A DNA stretch of 39,064 nucleotides, from contig NZ_JAEMXM010000006.1 of the NCBI RefSeq assembly GCF_016482785.1, positions 258,575 to 297,638 on the forward strand, given 5' to 3'. Of the stretch, positions 7,746 through 14,994 are shown in pieces. Position 1 is the first letter of the stretch. Each line of letters begins with the position of its first letter. The stretch is from Paenibacillus alkalitolerans. GTDB lineage: Bacteria > Bacillota > Bacilli > Paenibacillales > YIM-B00363. The notes below the pieces were generated by a model. The model searched no databases and had not been told where the DNA came from. It saw only the letters and a program-made list of their open reading frames with translations. The translations under genes and the position numbers were made by a program.

Positions 7746-7834
7746 GTTAACTGCCCGTTAGGTGAGCAAAGGCTGCCGGTCGCGGCAGCCTCATGGTGTA
7801 GTTTATTGAGCTCTTGTAATCCGTTAGTTCAATC
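7746..7834 (+). repeat. Array repeat element, best-preserved copy
   Basis: The left end is TTAACTGCCCGTTAGGTGAGC and the right end TAATCCGTTAGTTCAATC. The core is a perfect 9-bp stem, AGGCTGCCG (7770-7778) with CGGCAGCCT (7783-7791), and a GTCG loop. GAGC (7764-7767) can also pair with GCTC (7810-7813), and the outer TTAACT with AGTTCAA, giving a three-part folded structure. CCGTTAG occurs at both ends in direct orientation. Confidence 0.8.
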
Positions 7835-7996
7835 AACTAAATAACCATATATCCCATTAACATGAGATCCCCTTTGTATAACTAATAAATATATATTTCA
7901 ATTCGATTTATAACCTTCCTTTACCTGCATCAATGCTCAATTCCATGTTAAAATATCCGGTATAGACCGGAATATGGCGAGGAGGCAAGGTGTAGA

Positions 7997-9001
7997 TTGG
8001 AGGTACGACTAGCAGAACGAATGATTGAGGAGTGGGCATCGGCGAACGCCGATGCGATTCGCATAGGCCCGAATAAAATCCGGGCGTCATATATATATAA
8101 CCCCGGAGGCTTCGGCAACTTGTCTATTCGTTTGACGGACAGACGGACGCGGCTTCACGTCAAGCTAGCTCCACCTAGCAAAGCCGCGCGGTTACGGCAG
8201 TGGGCGGGCGTCAGCGATTATCTTGCCGAGCACTACGCCGCGCCCAGGCTGGTCCATGCGATTGACCGCGAGATCGTGCCAGGGTATCCGTACGGCCTTG
8301 TTTTCGAATATATCGAGGATGCAACCCCGCTTGCGGAAACGCGGAATCCCGAGGCCGCGCTGACGGGTGTCATGGAGACCGCCGCGAAGCTCCATTGCGA
8401 CGATCGTCTTCGCGGAATGCTACCTAAGGCGGAGACGCGCACTTATGCAGAGGCATTCGAGGACGAGTACATTTCCCGGTTTACGGATGATCTCGACGGA
8501 ATCCGCGGGTCGCGCGAGCTGCTCAGGGATTTCGTGTCGGACGAGACGATTTCTTGGTTCGGGGAAGAGATCGGGAGGCTGAGGGAAACAGTCAGGCAGA
8601 CACCTGAGTTTCTACTCCCTGCGGGCGATGTTGTTCATAATGACCTGAACGGCAACAACGTACTAACTTGCGGCAAGGACGGCTTCCGGATCATCGACTG
8701 GGACGACCTGTCCGGCCAGGGCGATGCGGCGATGGACTACTCGGTACTGCTTTGGCCACTAACGCATGATCCGTCATGGCCGATATGGAGGGAGAAGGCG
8801 CTGGCAGGAGCAGGCGCTTCGGCCGTCGAGCGGTTGGAGCTCTATTTTCGGGCGAAGCTGCTCGACGACGTCATCGACGTGCTGGCCGATTATGTCGAGG
8901 CGGAGCAGGTACCGGAGCATCGGGAGGAGGCCCAGCGCAAGGCTAGGGCCGTTCATCTTCACTCGTATCCGCAGTATCTCGCCAAATATGGCGTCGGATA
9001 A
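7997..9001 (+). CDS. APH-type phosphotransferase
   Basis: A 334-residue protein of the aminoglycoside phosphotransferase/choline kinase superfamily. The catalytic loop HNDLNGNN (residues 214-221) and metal-binding IDWDD (233-237) are intact, so it should transfer phosphate from ATP. The substrate is unknown and need not be an antibiotic. The TTG start follows GGAGGCAAGG by about 10 bases. It differs from its neighbours in two ways: it is on the plus strand, against most of the array, and it is visibly GC-rich while adjacent genes are AT-rich. Repeat elements bound it on both sides (7746 and 9022), consistent with arrival as a separate unit. Confidence 0.88.
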   Translation: MEVRLAERMIEEWASANADAIRIGPNKIRASYIYNPGGFGNLSIRLTDRRTRLHVKLAPPSKAARLRQWAGVSDYLAEHYAAPRLVHAIDREIVPGYPYGLVFEYIEDATPLAETRNPEAALTGVMETAAKLHCDDRLRGMLPKAETRTYAEAFEDEYISRFTDDLDGIRGSRELLRDFVSDETISWFGEEIGRLRETVRQTPEFLLPAGDVVHNDLNGNNVLTCGKDGFRIIDWDDLSGQGDAAMDYSVLLWPLTHDPSWPIWREKALAGAGASAVERLELYFRAKLLDDVIDVLADYVEAEQVPEHREEAQRKARAVHLHSYPQYLAKYGVG

Positions 9002-9021
9002 AGCGGCCGCACCGCGCTGTC

Positions 9022-9099
9022 ACATGCCAGCTACTTCAATAAAGGCTGCCGTTGTGCCGGCAGTCTTGGCATGGTGCTATCGTCTCCGTTAATTTAATG
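9022..9099 (+). repeat. Array repeat element, full copy
   Basis: The left end is ACATGCCAGCTACTTCAAT and the right end CGTCTCCGTTAATTTAATG. The core is AAGGCTGCCG (9042-9051) against CGGCAGTCTT (9057-9066), ten pairs with one G-T. It lies 20 bases after the APH stop and 5 bases before the stop codon of the converging minus-strand regulator. Confidence 0.75.
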
Positions 9100-9104
9100 A
9101 CTCT

Positions 9105-9668
9105 TTAACCCTCAGTTGCCTTAAGGTTTAATTTTGCTCTATCTGGAATCATATCAGAGTTGTTGATTGATTGAGTCCAGGTTCGAAATTCTATTTTAAA
9201 CTTTGAATCACCTGTGAGTTCCTCAAGTGTATTTATGATAAGTGAAGAATATCTGCTGTATAACCATTGAGTTGAAAAGTCATTAGGGCTATAAATGATA
9301 TAGGTCTTATCTTCATATTTCGCGGACGTATTTTTAAACCATGTATTAAAACTGGGAAAGGATATTTGTTTTCTTATTTCTTGTAGTACACTACCCCATT
9401 TAACATCATTTGTTTCATGTGGATGGTTTATTTCCTCGGTAACAACATCATTTAAAAGCTGTTTACTCAACAAAAGCTCTTCAACTGATGTATTGGAAAT
9501 CTTTGCAAGTCTCAACAATACTTCGATATCGGGTAGACACTCACCATTTTCCCATTTAGATACTGCTTGATGACTAACACCTAATAAATTGGAAAGCTCC
9601 ACCTGTGTCAAGTCTAATTTTTTTCGCAGGTTTAAGATGTTATTCCCAATCCTCTTATTGTCCAGCAA
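9105..9668 (-). CDS. XRE-family HTH protein fused to a DnaA domain I
   Basis: About 187 residues. The N-terminal part (about 5-65) is a clear XRE/Cro helix-turn-helix with DLTQVELSNLLGVSHQAVSKWE. After a linker, residues about 88-165 (WGSVLQEIRKQISFPSFNTW to FKIEF) match the N-terminal domain I of the replication initiator DnaA, including the SxPSFxTWF motif; the DnaA ATPase and DNA-binding domains are absent. The frame opens at 9677, but that TTG sits almost on the GAGGAGG site, so the TTG at 9666-9668 (10-base spacing) is preferred. It could bind DnaA partners such as DnaB or SirA-like proteins, or use the KH-like fold to oligomerise; that is inference. Confidence 0.85.
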   Translation of the reverse strand: MLDNKRIGNNILNLRKKLDLTQVELSNLLGVSHQAVSKWENGECLPDIEVLLRLAKISNTSVEELLLSKQLLNDVVTEEINHPHETNDVKWGSVLQEIRKQISFPSFNTWFKNTSAKYEDKTYIIYSPNDFSTQWLYSRYSSLIINTLEELTGDSKFKIEFRTWTQSINNSDMIPDRAKLNLKATEG

Positions 9669-9802
9669 AGAATTCAAACCTCCTCGTTAAAGTTCAAGCT
9701 AATAATATCACACTGAGAAAAGAACCATAATCGAGTGAAAGTTGAATGCGATATCGTAATTATTGCAACTCTGGGTTGCATTATATCCAGTTAGGTATCC
9801 TC

Positions 9803-9880
9803 CGCTAGTCTGCCCGATAGTTCAACAGGCTGCCGTTGATGTTGGCAGCCTGTTGTTATGAAGCTCTCGTTACCAACGAG
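9803..9880 (+). repeat. Array repeat element with altered right end
   Basis: The left end is GCTAGTCTGCCCGATAGTTC. The core is a perfect 12-bp stem, CAACAGGCTGCC (9823-9834) with GGCAGCCTGTTG (9844-9855). The right arm reads AAGCTCTCGTTACC as in other copies but then becomes AACGAGCATG instead of CGTTAGTTTAAT, as if it had been joined to foreign sequence at that point. Confidence 0.7.
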
Positions 9881-9921
9881 CATGTTGCCCATTTTGTTTT
9901 AGGTGCCGTATGTGTTAATCT

Positions 9922-10971
9922 CTATTTTTCTATAAGACTCGAGCGAATAATGTTATAGCCGTTCCAGTCACGCTCAAACTTATTTTTATGCGGAGGTGCA
10001 GGGGAATGTATCGAGAATGAAGCAATATTTTTTCCGTAATAAAGTGGATTGTTCATACCGAATTCCGCATGAATCCGCGGATCAATTATCGAAGGACGGA
10101 TTCCGTTGCGTGCATTTCTCCTCTGATGATCATCGGAAATCAGATAAGAGACAACTTCAATGGTTGCGTCGGGATCCGAACAATTCGTACTGATGGCAAG
10201 TCCAAGTCCCGGTATATTAGCATTCCAAGCAGGTCCATCCTCATAAATTGGATACGATACGATATCCCATTCAAAACTAAGATCTTTGGGGTCAAAACAA
10301 CTTGCGCAAATCATTCCCATTGCCACGGTCTGATGACGGACAAAGTATCCATTAAACCGAAGCAAGCGTTTTTTGTCCGGAAGGATATTTTCCTTAAGAG
10401 CATAGATTTTCTTGACAGTTCGTGTTATTTTCATCCAATCCTGGTGAAGTAAATTGGGTTGACCGGTTTTCGAGTCAAGATATAGTACAGCCAACTGCAT
10501 CCGCATGAGGGCTAAATCAGCCGGGTCAAACCCGTGAATTCTTTTTCCATCAATATTCGCAGTAACTTTCTCGGCAAGTCCGATAACATCCTCCCAAGTC
10601 ATTTTGTCAGAAGGATATGGAACGCCAAGCTTATCAAAGATACTCTTGTTGTAAAAAAGAGGGAATTCATTGGCATTATTGTATGGTAATGCGTACACTG
10701 CTCCGTTTTCATCTTTTCCCCAGGCAAATAAATTGGGTTCGAATCGTTCAGGAATAACTTCATTCGAATTTGTTAACAAACGAAAGTCCGATAATTCACC
10801 TTGTTCAAACAATTGCTCAAGTTAATTCTGACTCAATAGATATACATCAGCTTTCTCTTCTGAAGATCTATGCGCTAGTTTAATGTGCTTAATTGACTTT
10901 TCTAACGGTCCTTTAATTTCCTTCTCAAAACGCTCTTCAGATAACGTAGTCTTTATTGAAAGGACAACCAT
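9922..10971 (-). pseudogene. Broken sugar ABC transporter binding protein
   Basis: The main frame (9922-10812, 296 residues) is the C-terminal two thirds of an extracellular solute-binding protein: FAWGKDENGAVYALPY, FYNKSIFDKLGV and MTWEDVIGLAEKV are typical of family 1 binding proteins. A second frame (10822-10971) with a GGAGGTGGGC site encodes KTTLSEERFEKEIKGPLEK, which looks like the start of the mature domain, then hits TAA. The two are out of frame and part of the N-terminal lobe between them is missing. There is no signal peptide or lipobox on either piece, so export is lost as well. Confidence 0.75.
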
Positions 10972-11348
10972 TAATAGCCCACCTCCAAGCACATGTTCTT
11001 GTTACGTATGTATAATGTTCTCATTGAAGAACACTCATATTGTATCGTACATACGTTCTATAGTAAACGTTTTAAGTGACTTTATTGTGCATAACTGCCC
11101 TTCCCTCGGAATGACCTATTCTCAACTATGGTATGGTTCACCGTATTTTATCCTACAACTTAGAAGGTCAGTTGGCTGATTCTAGAAGGCTGTTTTAGGC
11201 GTTCTGACGATGGGACTAGAGTGGTGGGATAGTTTAGACCTTTTGAGTGTTTGTTAAACCGACTTATGTTAGATAGAAAGGTTTACAAGAATATGACCAA
11301 GATTTAAAATATCCTTAAGTAATAATTTCCATATTGGGAGTGTTCATT
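10972..11348. other. Intergenic region, 377 bp, no gene recognised
   Basis: AT-rich, between divergent genes. It holds the inverted repeat at 11004-11056, a TATAAT at 11011-11016, and a TAACTGCCC (about 11094) that might be a worn left end of the array repeat. A short plus-strand frame starting near 11111 has no ribosome-binding site or recognisable family. The ribosome-binding site of the next gene (GGGAG) is at the right edge. Confidence 0.45.
11004..11056. repeat. 9-bp inverted repeat around a TATAAT
   Basis: ACGTATGTA (11004-11012) is exactly complementary to TACATACGT (11048-11056). A second short pair, GTTCT and AGAAC, lies inside. TATAAT overlaps the left arm. It could be a regulator-binding dyad for the broken binding-protein gene on the minus strand or the VOC gene on the plus strand. 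Confidence 0.45.
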
Positions 11349-11762
11349 ATGTCAGTAATTAATATTGGTGGTTCATCTTTCGTTTTGTTAGTAAAGGACT
11401 TGAAGCAAACCATTCAATTTTATTCCGAATTAGGCTTTAAACATGAAGTGATTGGTACGAAAGTACTGCACCACCATGTTTCGAGAGATAAACTGACTCT
11501 CATTCTTTTTGAAGCTAAACAAGAAGATGAGGTGAAACCAATCAGCTCCAGTTATGAGGAACAATATTTTGATGTGTATTGTTATACTAATGCCGTAGAT
11601 TTGCTAGCTCAAGAATTTATGGAAAAAAACGTAACCATCGTCAGAGAACCGAAATACACTGAACATTGGAGTGAGTTTACAATTCGGGATATAAACGGCT
11701 ATCAAATCACTATCGGTGGAGGTATTGTAAATAAAGAACTTATATCGGGGGTATGGGAATAG
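11349..11762 (+). CDS. VOC (glyoxalase/bleomycin resistance) family protein
   Basis: A 137-residue vicinal-oxygen-chelate protein. The pattern VKDLKQTIQFYSELGFK at the N terminus and FTIRDINGYQITIGG at the C terminus mark the paired beta-alpha-beta-beta-beta units of the fold. Such proteins are metal-dependent enzymes or drug-binding resistance proteins; which applies here is not visible. The ATG at 11349 with GGGAG eight bases upstream is preferred over an upstream in-frame TTG at 11334. It is one of two plus-strand cargo genes in the array, followed about 65 bp later by a repeat element. Confidence 0.85.
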   Translation: MSVINIGGSSFVLLVKDLKQTIQFYSELGFKHEVIGTKVLHHHVSRDKLTLILFEAKQEDEVKPISSSYEEQYFDVYCYTNAVDLLAQEFMEKNVTIVREPKYTEHWSEFTIRDINGYQITIGGGIVNKELISGVWE

Positions 11763-11825
11763 CTACCAATGGCATAAAAGGTTGTGGTGGTTGTCCCGGC
11801 TCGTAAATTACAAGCCATGATTGCG

Positions 11826-11905
11826 TTAAACTGCCAGTTAGGTGAGCAAAGGCTTCCGATCACGCGGCAGCCAGTTTTTTGAACTCTTGTATCCGTTAGT
11901 TTATT
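11826..11905 (+). repeat. Array repeat element, full copy
   Basis: The left end is TTAAACTGCCAGTTAGGTGAGC and the right end TGTATCCGTTAGTTTA. The outer TAAACT (11827-11832) and AGTTTA (11898-11903) are exact inverted repeats. The core is GGCTTCCG (11851-11858) with CGGCAGCC (11865-11872), one mismatch. The TTA at 11896-11898 in the right end is the stop codon of the adjacent kinase gene. Confidence 0.8.
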
Positions 11906-12519
11906 TCCATGAGTATTCGTTTTGCATAAGAATCCCAGTCTGCTTCGTCTGTGTTTATCTCTAAAGTAGGAATTAGCGATTGTTTCGCACACATGCGAAG
12001 TTTTTCCTGATCATCTAAGAACTTTTGACATGCCTCCGTTACCGTGGAGTGGTTTTCCATCACATATGATTTCCAAGCTTCGCTACGACTTTCAATAAAT
12101 CTGGGCTCAACTGCATCTTGGGACAAAGTTAAGAGTACACAATGTGCATTCAACTTTGATAGACGTTTTTCCAGCATCTCAATTTCTGTAGAATCTTTAA
12201 ATGCCGCCCGATGATTTACATGGAACCTCTCTAAAAGATAAAATAAACCGTTTGATGATTTCGTATGACCAAGGGAATCAATCCAATTGTATTGTTGCTC
12301 AAGATAATCAACATGACGATTTAAAAGCTGAATATGCTCATCCTTGTCCATCGGTCTTAAGACGCCGTGGTATGAATGCAAAACTTGCGAATAGTGTTCA
12401 CTTATTGCAATTATCGTTCTTTCAACATTGTGTGTTTGACTATGTATTCTCTTAATTGCCGAAAATACTGATGTTTTTCCTGCGGTAGACAACCCTTCGA
12501 TAATTACTCCCCGAATCAT
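11896..12519 (-). CDS. P-loop kinase-like protein
   Basis: A 207-residue protein with a Walker A loop EGLSTAGKTS (Gly9 to Thr16) right after the first beta strand, as in deoxynucleoside kinases, shikimate-kinase-like and Cpt/Zeta-type phosphotransferases. The rest contains the LLERFHVNH segment, reminiscent of the substrate-side DR/ERF motif of nucleoside-kinase-like folds. The substrate is not identifiable. AGAGGTG precedes the ATG. The last three codons and TAA (EIN-stop) are encoded by the right end of the repeat at 11826-11905, so the gene runs directly into the repeat. Confidence 0.8.
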   Translation of the reverse strand: MIRGVIIEGLSTAGKTSVFSAIKRIHSQTHNVERTIIAISEHYSQVLHSYHGVLRPMDKDEHIQLLNRHVDYLEQQYNWIDSLGHTKSSNGLFYLLERFHVNHRAAFKDSTEIEMLEKRLSKLNAHCVLLTLSQDAVEPRFIESRSEAWKSYVMENHSTVTEACQKFLDDQEKLRMCAKQSLIPTLEINTDEADWDSYAKRILMEIN

Positions 12520-12544
12520 ATTTCACCTCTTCAGCTTGTCTTTG

Positions 12545-12640
12545 TTACCCTGCCCAATAGCTTAATGGAGCTGCCGGCATCGTTCCGCAGCAGCTTCATG
12601 GTGTTATATTGTATTCAGCTCTTGTCATCCGTTAGCTCAG
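12545..12640 (+). repeat. Array repeat element, full copy
   Basis: The left end is TTACCCTGCCCAATAGCTTAAT and the right end TGTCATCCGTTAGCTCAG. The core is GAGCTGCCGG against CCGCAGCAGCTTC with an internal loop (stem pairs AGCTGC/GCAGCT and CGG/CCG). It lies 25 bases upstream of the kinase start. Confidence 0.72.
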
Positions 12641-12703
12641 CGAGGCGGCCAGGTAGGCAGGCTGGTACAAATGTGTTATATAGCCATCAATCCGTTAAGC
12701 TTA
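12641..12703 (+). repeat. Second, partial array repeat in tandem
   Basis: Directly after the full copy, GGCAGGCTGG...TGTGTTATATAGCC...ATCCGTTAAGCTTAAAT follows the right half of an element (core side, GTGTTAT spacer, CCGTTAG right end). The stop codon of the GyrI-like gene (TTA at 12701-12703) lies at its very end. The left half is missing, which suggests that two elements met end to end. Confidence 0.6.
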
Positions 12704-13294
12704 AATCTCAAGAGGTACTCTAATAATAGTCCGCCATTTTTCCATTGGATTCATATGCCGTACGCTCATATATATTTCTCTGTGCAATCCCTTGGGCTTG
12801 TAACCGTAATCTTTTACATAGGTTTCAATTTGTTTAATCGTTGTTTCGGCTTCCCTCCAGTGACCAACATGTAATTTTTGAGCGCACAAACCTTGGGATT
12901 GTCTTAATAAGTTAGGAATTGAATATTCCTTATCCCTATTTTTTTCCCTCACGTTATCTAGTGCTTCTTCATACAAAGCTGCATCGACTAGATCAGGCAC
13001 CTGGACCATGGCGGTCCATGAGCGTTCTTCATTTCGATTCTCGTGATTCCATTCGATTTCAATGGGCATCTGTCTGAAATTGTATGTCAGTCTTTTAGAG
13101 GTTAACGATCTAAGTTGATTCTGGATTTTAATAAATACCCCAAACTTTCGTTCTTTCTCTAAGATATCTAAAGGGCCTACGCCCTCTATTGCAAGGAACG
13201 TCAGATCGGGTATTTCCACTATTCCAATTGTGTTTGTTTTTAGCTGGTATACCGTCTTGAATACTTTGCGATTATCCGTTAGTTTAATAGCCAT
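12701..13294 (-). CDS. GyrI-like small-molecule-binding protein
   Basis: About 197 residues resembling the GyrI-like (SOUL-type fold) small-molecule-binding family: IVEIPDLTFLAIEGVG at the start of the domain, and the C-terminal HREIYMSVRHMNPMEKWRTIIRVP segment, which is close to the family pattern H-EIYLSD-R--P-KLKTILR-P. Such proteins bind hydrophobic compounds and are often found beside regulators or resistance genes. The frame is open to 13327, but only the ATG at 13294 has a plausible upstream purine-rich site (GATGAGGG). Its first codons, MAIKLTDN, are translated from a copy of the repeat right end, so the element seems to have been absorbed into the coding region. Confidence 0.8.
   Translation of the reverse strand: MAIKLTDNRKVFKTVYQLKTNTIGIVEIPDLTFLAIEGVGPLDILEKERKFGVFIKIQNQLRSLTSKRLTYNFRQMPIEIEWNHENRNEERSWTAMVQVPDLVDAALYEEALDNVREKNRDKEYSIPNLLRQSQGLCAQKLHVGHWREAETTIKQIETYVKDYGYKPKGLHREIYMSVRHMNPMEKWRTIIRVPLEI
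13269..13290 (+). repeat. Right-end half-repeat inside a coding start
   Basis: CGATTATCCGTTAGTTTAAT matches the right-end consensus (TATCGTTATCCGTTAGTTTAAT) almost perfectly but lies in the first codons of the GyrI-like gene rather than at a gene's 3' end. No hairpin or left end is attached. Confidence 0.55.
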
Positions 13295-13381
13295 AGTCCA
13301 TTCAACCCTCATCCCTTGTTCTCGCATTATTCTACTGTATTACTGCTAACTCATTAATTGAAAGTGCTCATTTTGTTTATT

Positions 13382-13461
13382 TAGCTACTCTCCGTACAGA
13401 ACAGCTGCCGATCGAGCTAGCGGCATTGTCATGGCTGAACTATCGTTACCCGTTACTTTAA
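13382..13461 (+). repeat. Array repeat element, divergent copy
   Basis: The left end is TAGCTACTCTCCGTACAGAAC and the right end TATCGTTACCCGTTACTTTAAT. The core is GCTGCCG (13404-13410) with CGGCA (13421-13425), a shorter stem than elsewhere. The right end contains the stop codon of the VOC fragment. Confidence 0.68.
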
Positions 13462-13560
13462 TTCCAAACTTGTTAATCCCATCCCTGATACCTTTATCAT
13501 ATGACCATCTGGGTCGTACACATCAATGAAGCGGGCTTTGATTGGGAGGGATAAATCTTT
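13453..13560 (-). pseudogene. C-terminal fragment of a VOC protein
   Basis: Minus-strand translation gives PIKARFIDVYDPDGHMIKVS and ends LTSLELK-stop. DVYDPDGH is the last beta-strand motif of glyoxalase/VOC proteins. An in-frame TAG lies about 37 codons upstream, so only the tail survives. Its final codons and TAA are encoded in the repeat right end (13441-13461), the same arrangement as in the kinase gene. Confidence 0.7.
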
Positions 13561-13572
13561 CCTTGTCTAAAT

Positions 13573-13602
13573 AATGCACTAGCGTCTCCGTGAGTTTAAT
13601 GA
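13573..13602 (+). repeat. Half-copy of the array repeat (right end only)
   Basis: ACTAGCGTCTCCGTGAGTTTAAT matches the right end (CTATCGTCTCCGTTAGTTTAAT) with a T-to-G change in the middle. No core or left end remains; the VOC fragment takes their place. Confidence 0.6.
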
Positions 13603-14086
13603 GCTCCGTTTTTCAATAGAAAATATTCCTTGTTCCGCTCCAAACCTCTGGACTTTCCTTTCTAACTTCATTCCTACCCGCTCTAAGAGTTTACATGAAC
13701 TAACATTGGCAGTCTGAGTTTCAGCCAATAGCTTAACAATTCCCAACTCCTCGAAGGCGTTCTTAATAACTCGGCTTATTACTTCAGTTGCATCCTTGAC
13801 CCCACCAGTTAGGAAGAAACTCATATGACACTTCTGTGCCACCATCAACATGCTTGTCTAAGGATACCAACCCGATAAATTGATTGTTTGCTTTTAACCG
13901 AACAACCCAAAAGCACGAATCCGTAATGTAGGTACGATTTAATGTATCATTAAACTTTGCTCGTGTATGTTCTTCAGGAATGACGCCGCCTAAGTATTTT
14001 CTAACCTGATCGTTAACGTATATTTTCTTCACATCTTCAAAATCGTCATGGGTAATTTCGGTCAAGTAACATCTTAAGGTTTCCAG
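13579..14086 (-). pseudogene. Frameshifted GNAT N-acetyltransferase
   Basis: The 5' frame encodes RCYLTEITHDDFEDVKKIYV, the N terminus of a RimJ/RimL-type GNAT, and continues to FLPNWWGQG. One base is missing near 13795, after which the second frame carries ATEVISRVIKNAFEELGI and ETQTANVSSCKLLERVGMK, the conserved second half. The initiator appears to be CTG (14084-14086) after GGAGG, so the start may also be damaged. The original TAA in the repeat right end has changed to TCA, adding four repeat-encoded codons before TAG. The gene therefore shows decay at three points. Confidence 0.75.
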
Positions 14087-14141
14087 TGTTATTCCTCCGT
14101 CAAAGTCTTTTGTTCAGTGGCTTCCTTTGTTGCTAGCGAAG

Positions 14142-14762
14142 TTATGTTACGAATTTGACCCAGGCATGACCTTCTGGAAATTGCCGATTTAAAGAAGATT
14201 TCAGCCATGCTTTTTCTTGTGGCAGAAGTGACGGAAGCATTGTTTGGAAATCATTATAATCCTTTTCTCGTACCTGCGAACCACCTGCTTTATGAAGAAG
14301 TTGGATTTCAGGTCTCAAATAAGGTATGCCTTCAACAGTTTTCAAAAAAATTTCATCAATTGGCCTTCTAACTGATTTATCTCTCTTATAAATCCAATAA
14401 TTTTCTTCGGTATCAATTATCATAATTTGAAAAGCCCAAGGCGTCTCGCTGCTCTTACTAACCCATATGTCGTTTGTCGAATTCAAATACTCTCCATCTT
14501 CCCAAAGATCAAGCTTACCATCCTCAGCCTTGTATAACATCCAATCTCGCTTTAAATACTGATAAGCGATTAATTGTTCATCACGAGTGATAATAACATC
14601 TATATCACTATGTTCCCTTGTCTGCTTACATAGATGCAAATCTAAGGCCCAACCGCCAGCGATACACCACCAAAGCGGAATGTCAGAAAACACTTCATTT
14701 ATTTCCGACACAGTTAGTGGCATCCAATTACTTATATCAGTCCTCAAATCCATCACTCCCAT
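14142..14762 (-). CDS. Nucleotidyltransferase-fold protein, possible aminoglycoside ANT
   Basis: About 206 residues. GGWALDL (36-42) and HSDIDVII with the metal-binding Asp53 and Asp55 mark the nucleotidyltransferase fold of the aminoglycoside adenylyltransferase/LinA-like group; YLRPEIQLLHKAGG near the C terminus is also typical. It could adenylylate a small molecule; resistance is an inference from family. The frame is open to 14822, but that extension (MPRSVNGQRR...) is a translation of the adjacent repeat's left end, so the ATG at 14762 is preferred, although its ribosome-binding site is weak (an alternative ATG lies three codons further in). Confidence 0.82.
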   Translation of the reverse strand: MGVMDLRTDISNWMPLTVSEINEVFSDIPLWWCIAGGWALDLHLCKQTREHSDIDVIITRDEQLIAYQYLKRDWMLYKAEDGKLDLWEDGEYLNSTNDIWVSKSSETPWAFQIMIIDTEENYWIYKRDKSVRRPIDEIFLKTVEGIPYLRPEIQLLHKAGGSQVREKDYNDFQTMLPSLLPQEKAWLKSSLNRQFPEGHAWVKFVT

Positions 14763-14794
14763 TTTATTTTTTCTAGTTTTAGGTTTCTTAATCC

Positions 14795-14970
14795 TGCGCT
14801 GCCCGTTAACGGAGCGAGGCAACCGGATTTTGCTGCCGGTCGCCTCGCTTCTGTTCGATTCAGCGCAAGCTGGTGACAGTGTAGCGCTCCGTTTTACCGA
14901 TTGTGCCCCAACCCACCTCTGTCAGCAAGCTATTGGTCGTTGTTGTATTATCGTTATCCGTCCAATACGG
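14795..14970 (+). repeat. Array repeat element, enlarged copy
   Basis: The left end is CTGCGCTGCCCGTTAACGGAG. The core is a long hairpin: AGCGAGGC (14813-14820) with GCCTCGCT (14842-14849), and ACCGG (14822-14826) with CCGGT (14836-14840), separated by one mismatch. The right end TTATCGTTATCCGTCCAATAC (about 14948-14967) lies some 100 bases away, further than elsewhere, so extra sequence seems to be inserted. The stem sequence differs from GGCTGCC while pairing is kept. Confidence 0.68.
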
Positions 14971-14994
14971 TTGGGTTGTTATCTAGGGATACAA

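Noticed and set aside
8766-9092. 108-codon frame overlapping the APH gene
   Set aside because: Arginine-rich shadow caused by high GC content.
11111-11179. Short plus-strand frame beginning MTYSQLWYGSPYF
   Set aside because: No ribosome-binding site and no recognised family; kept only as part of the intergenic description.
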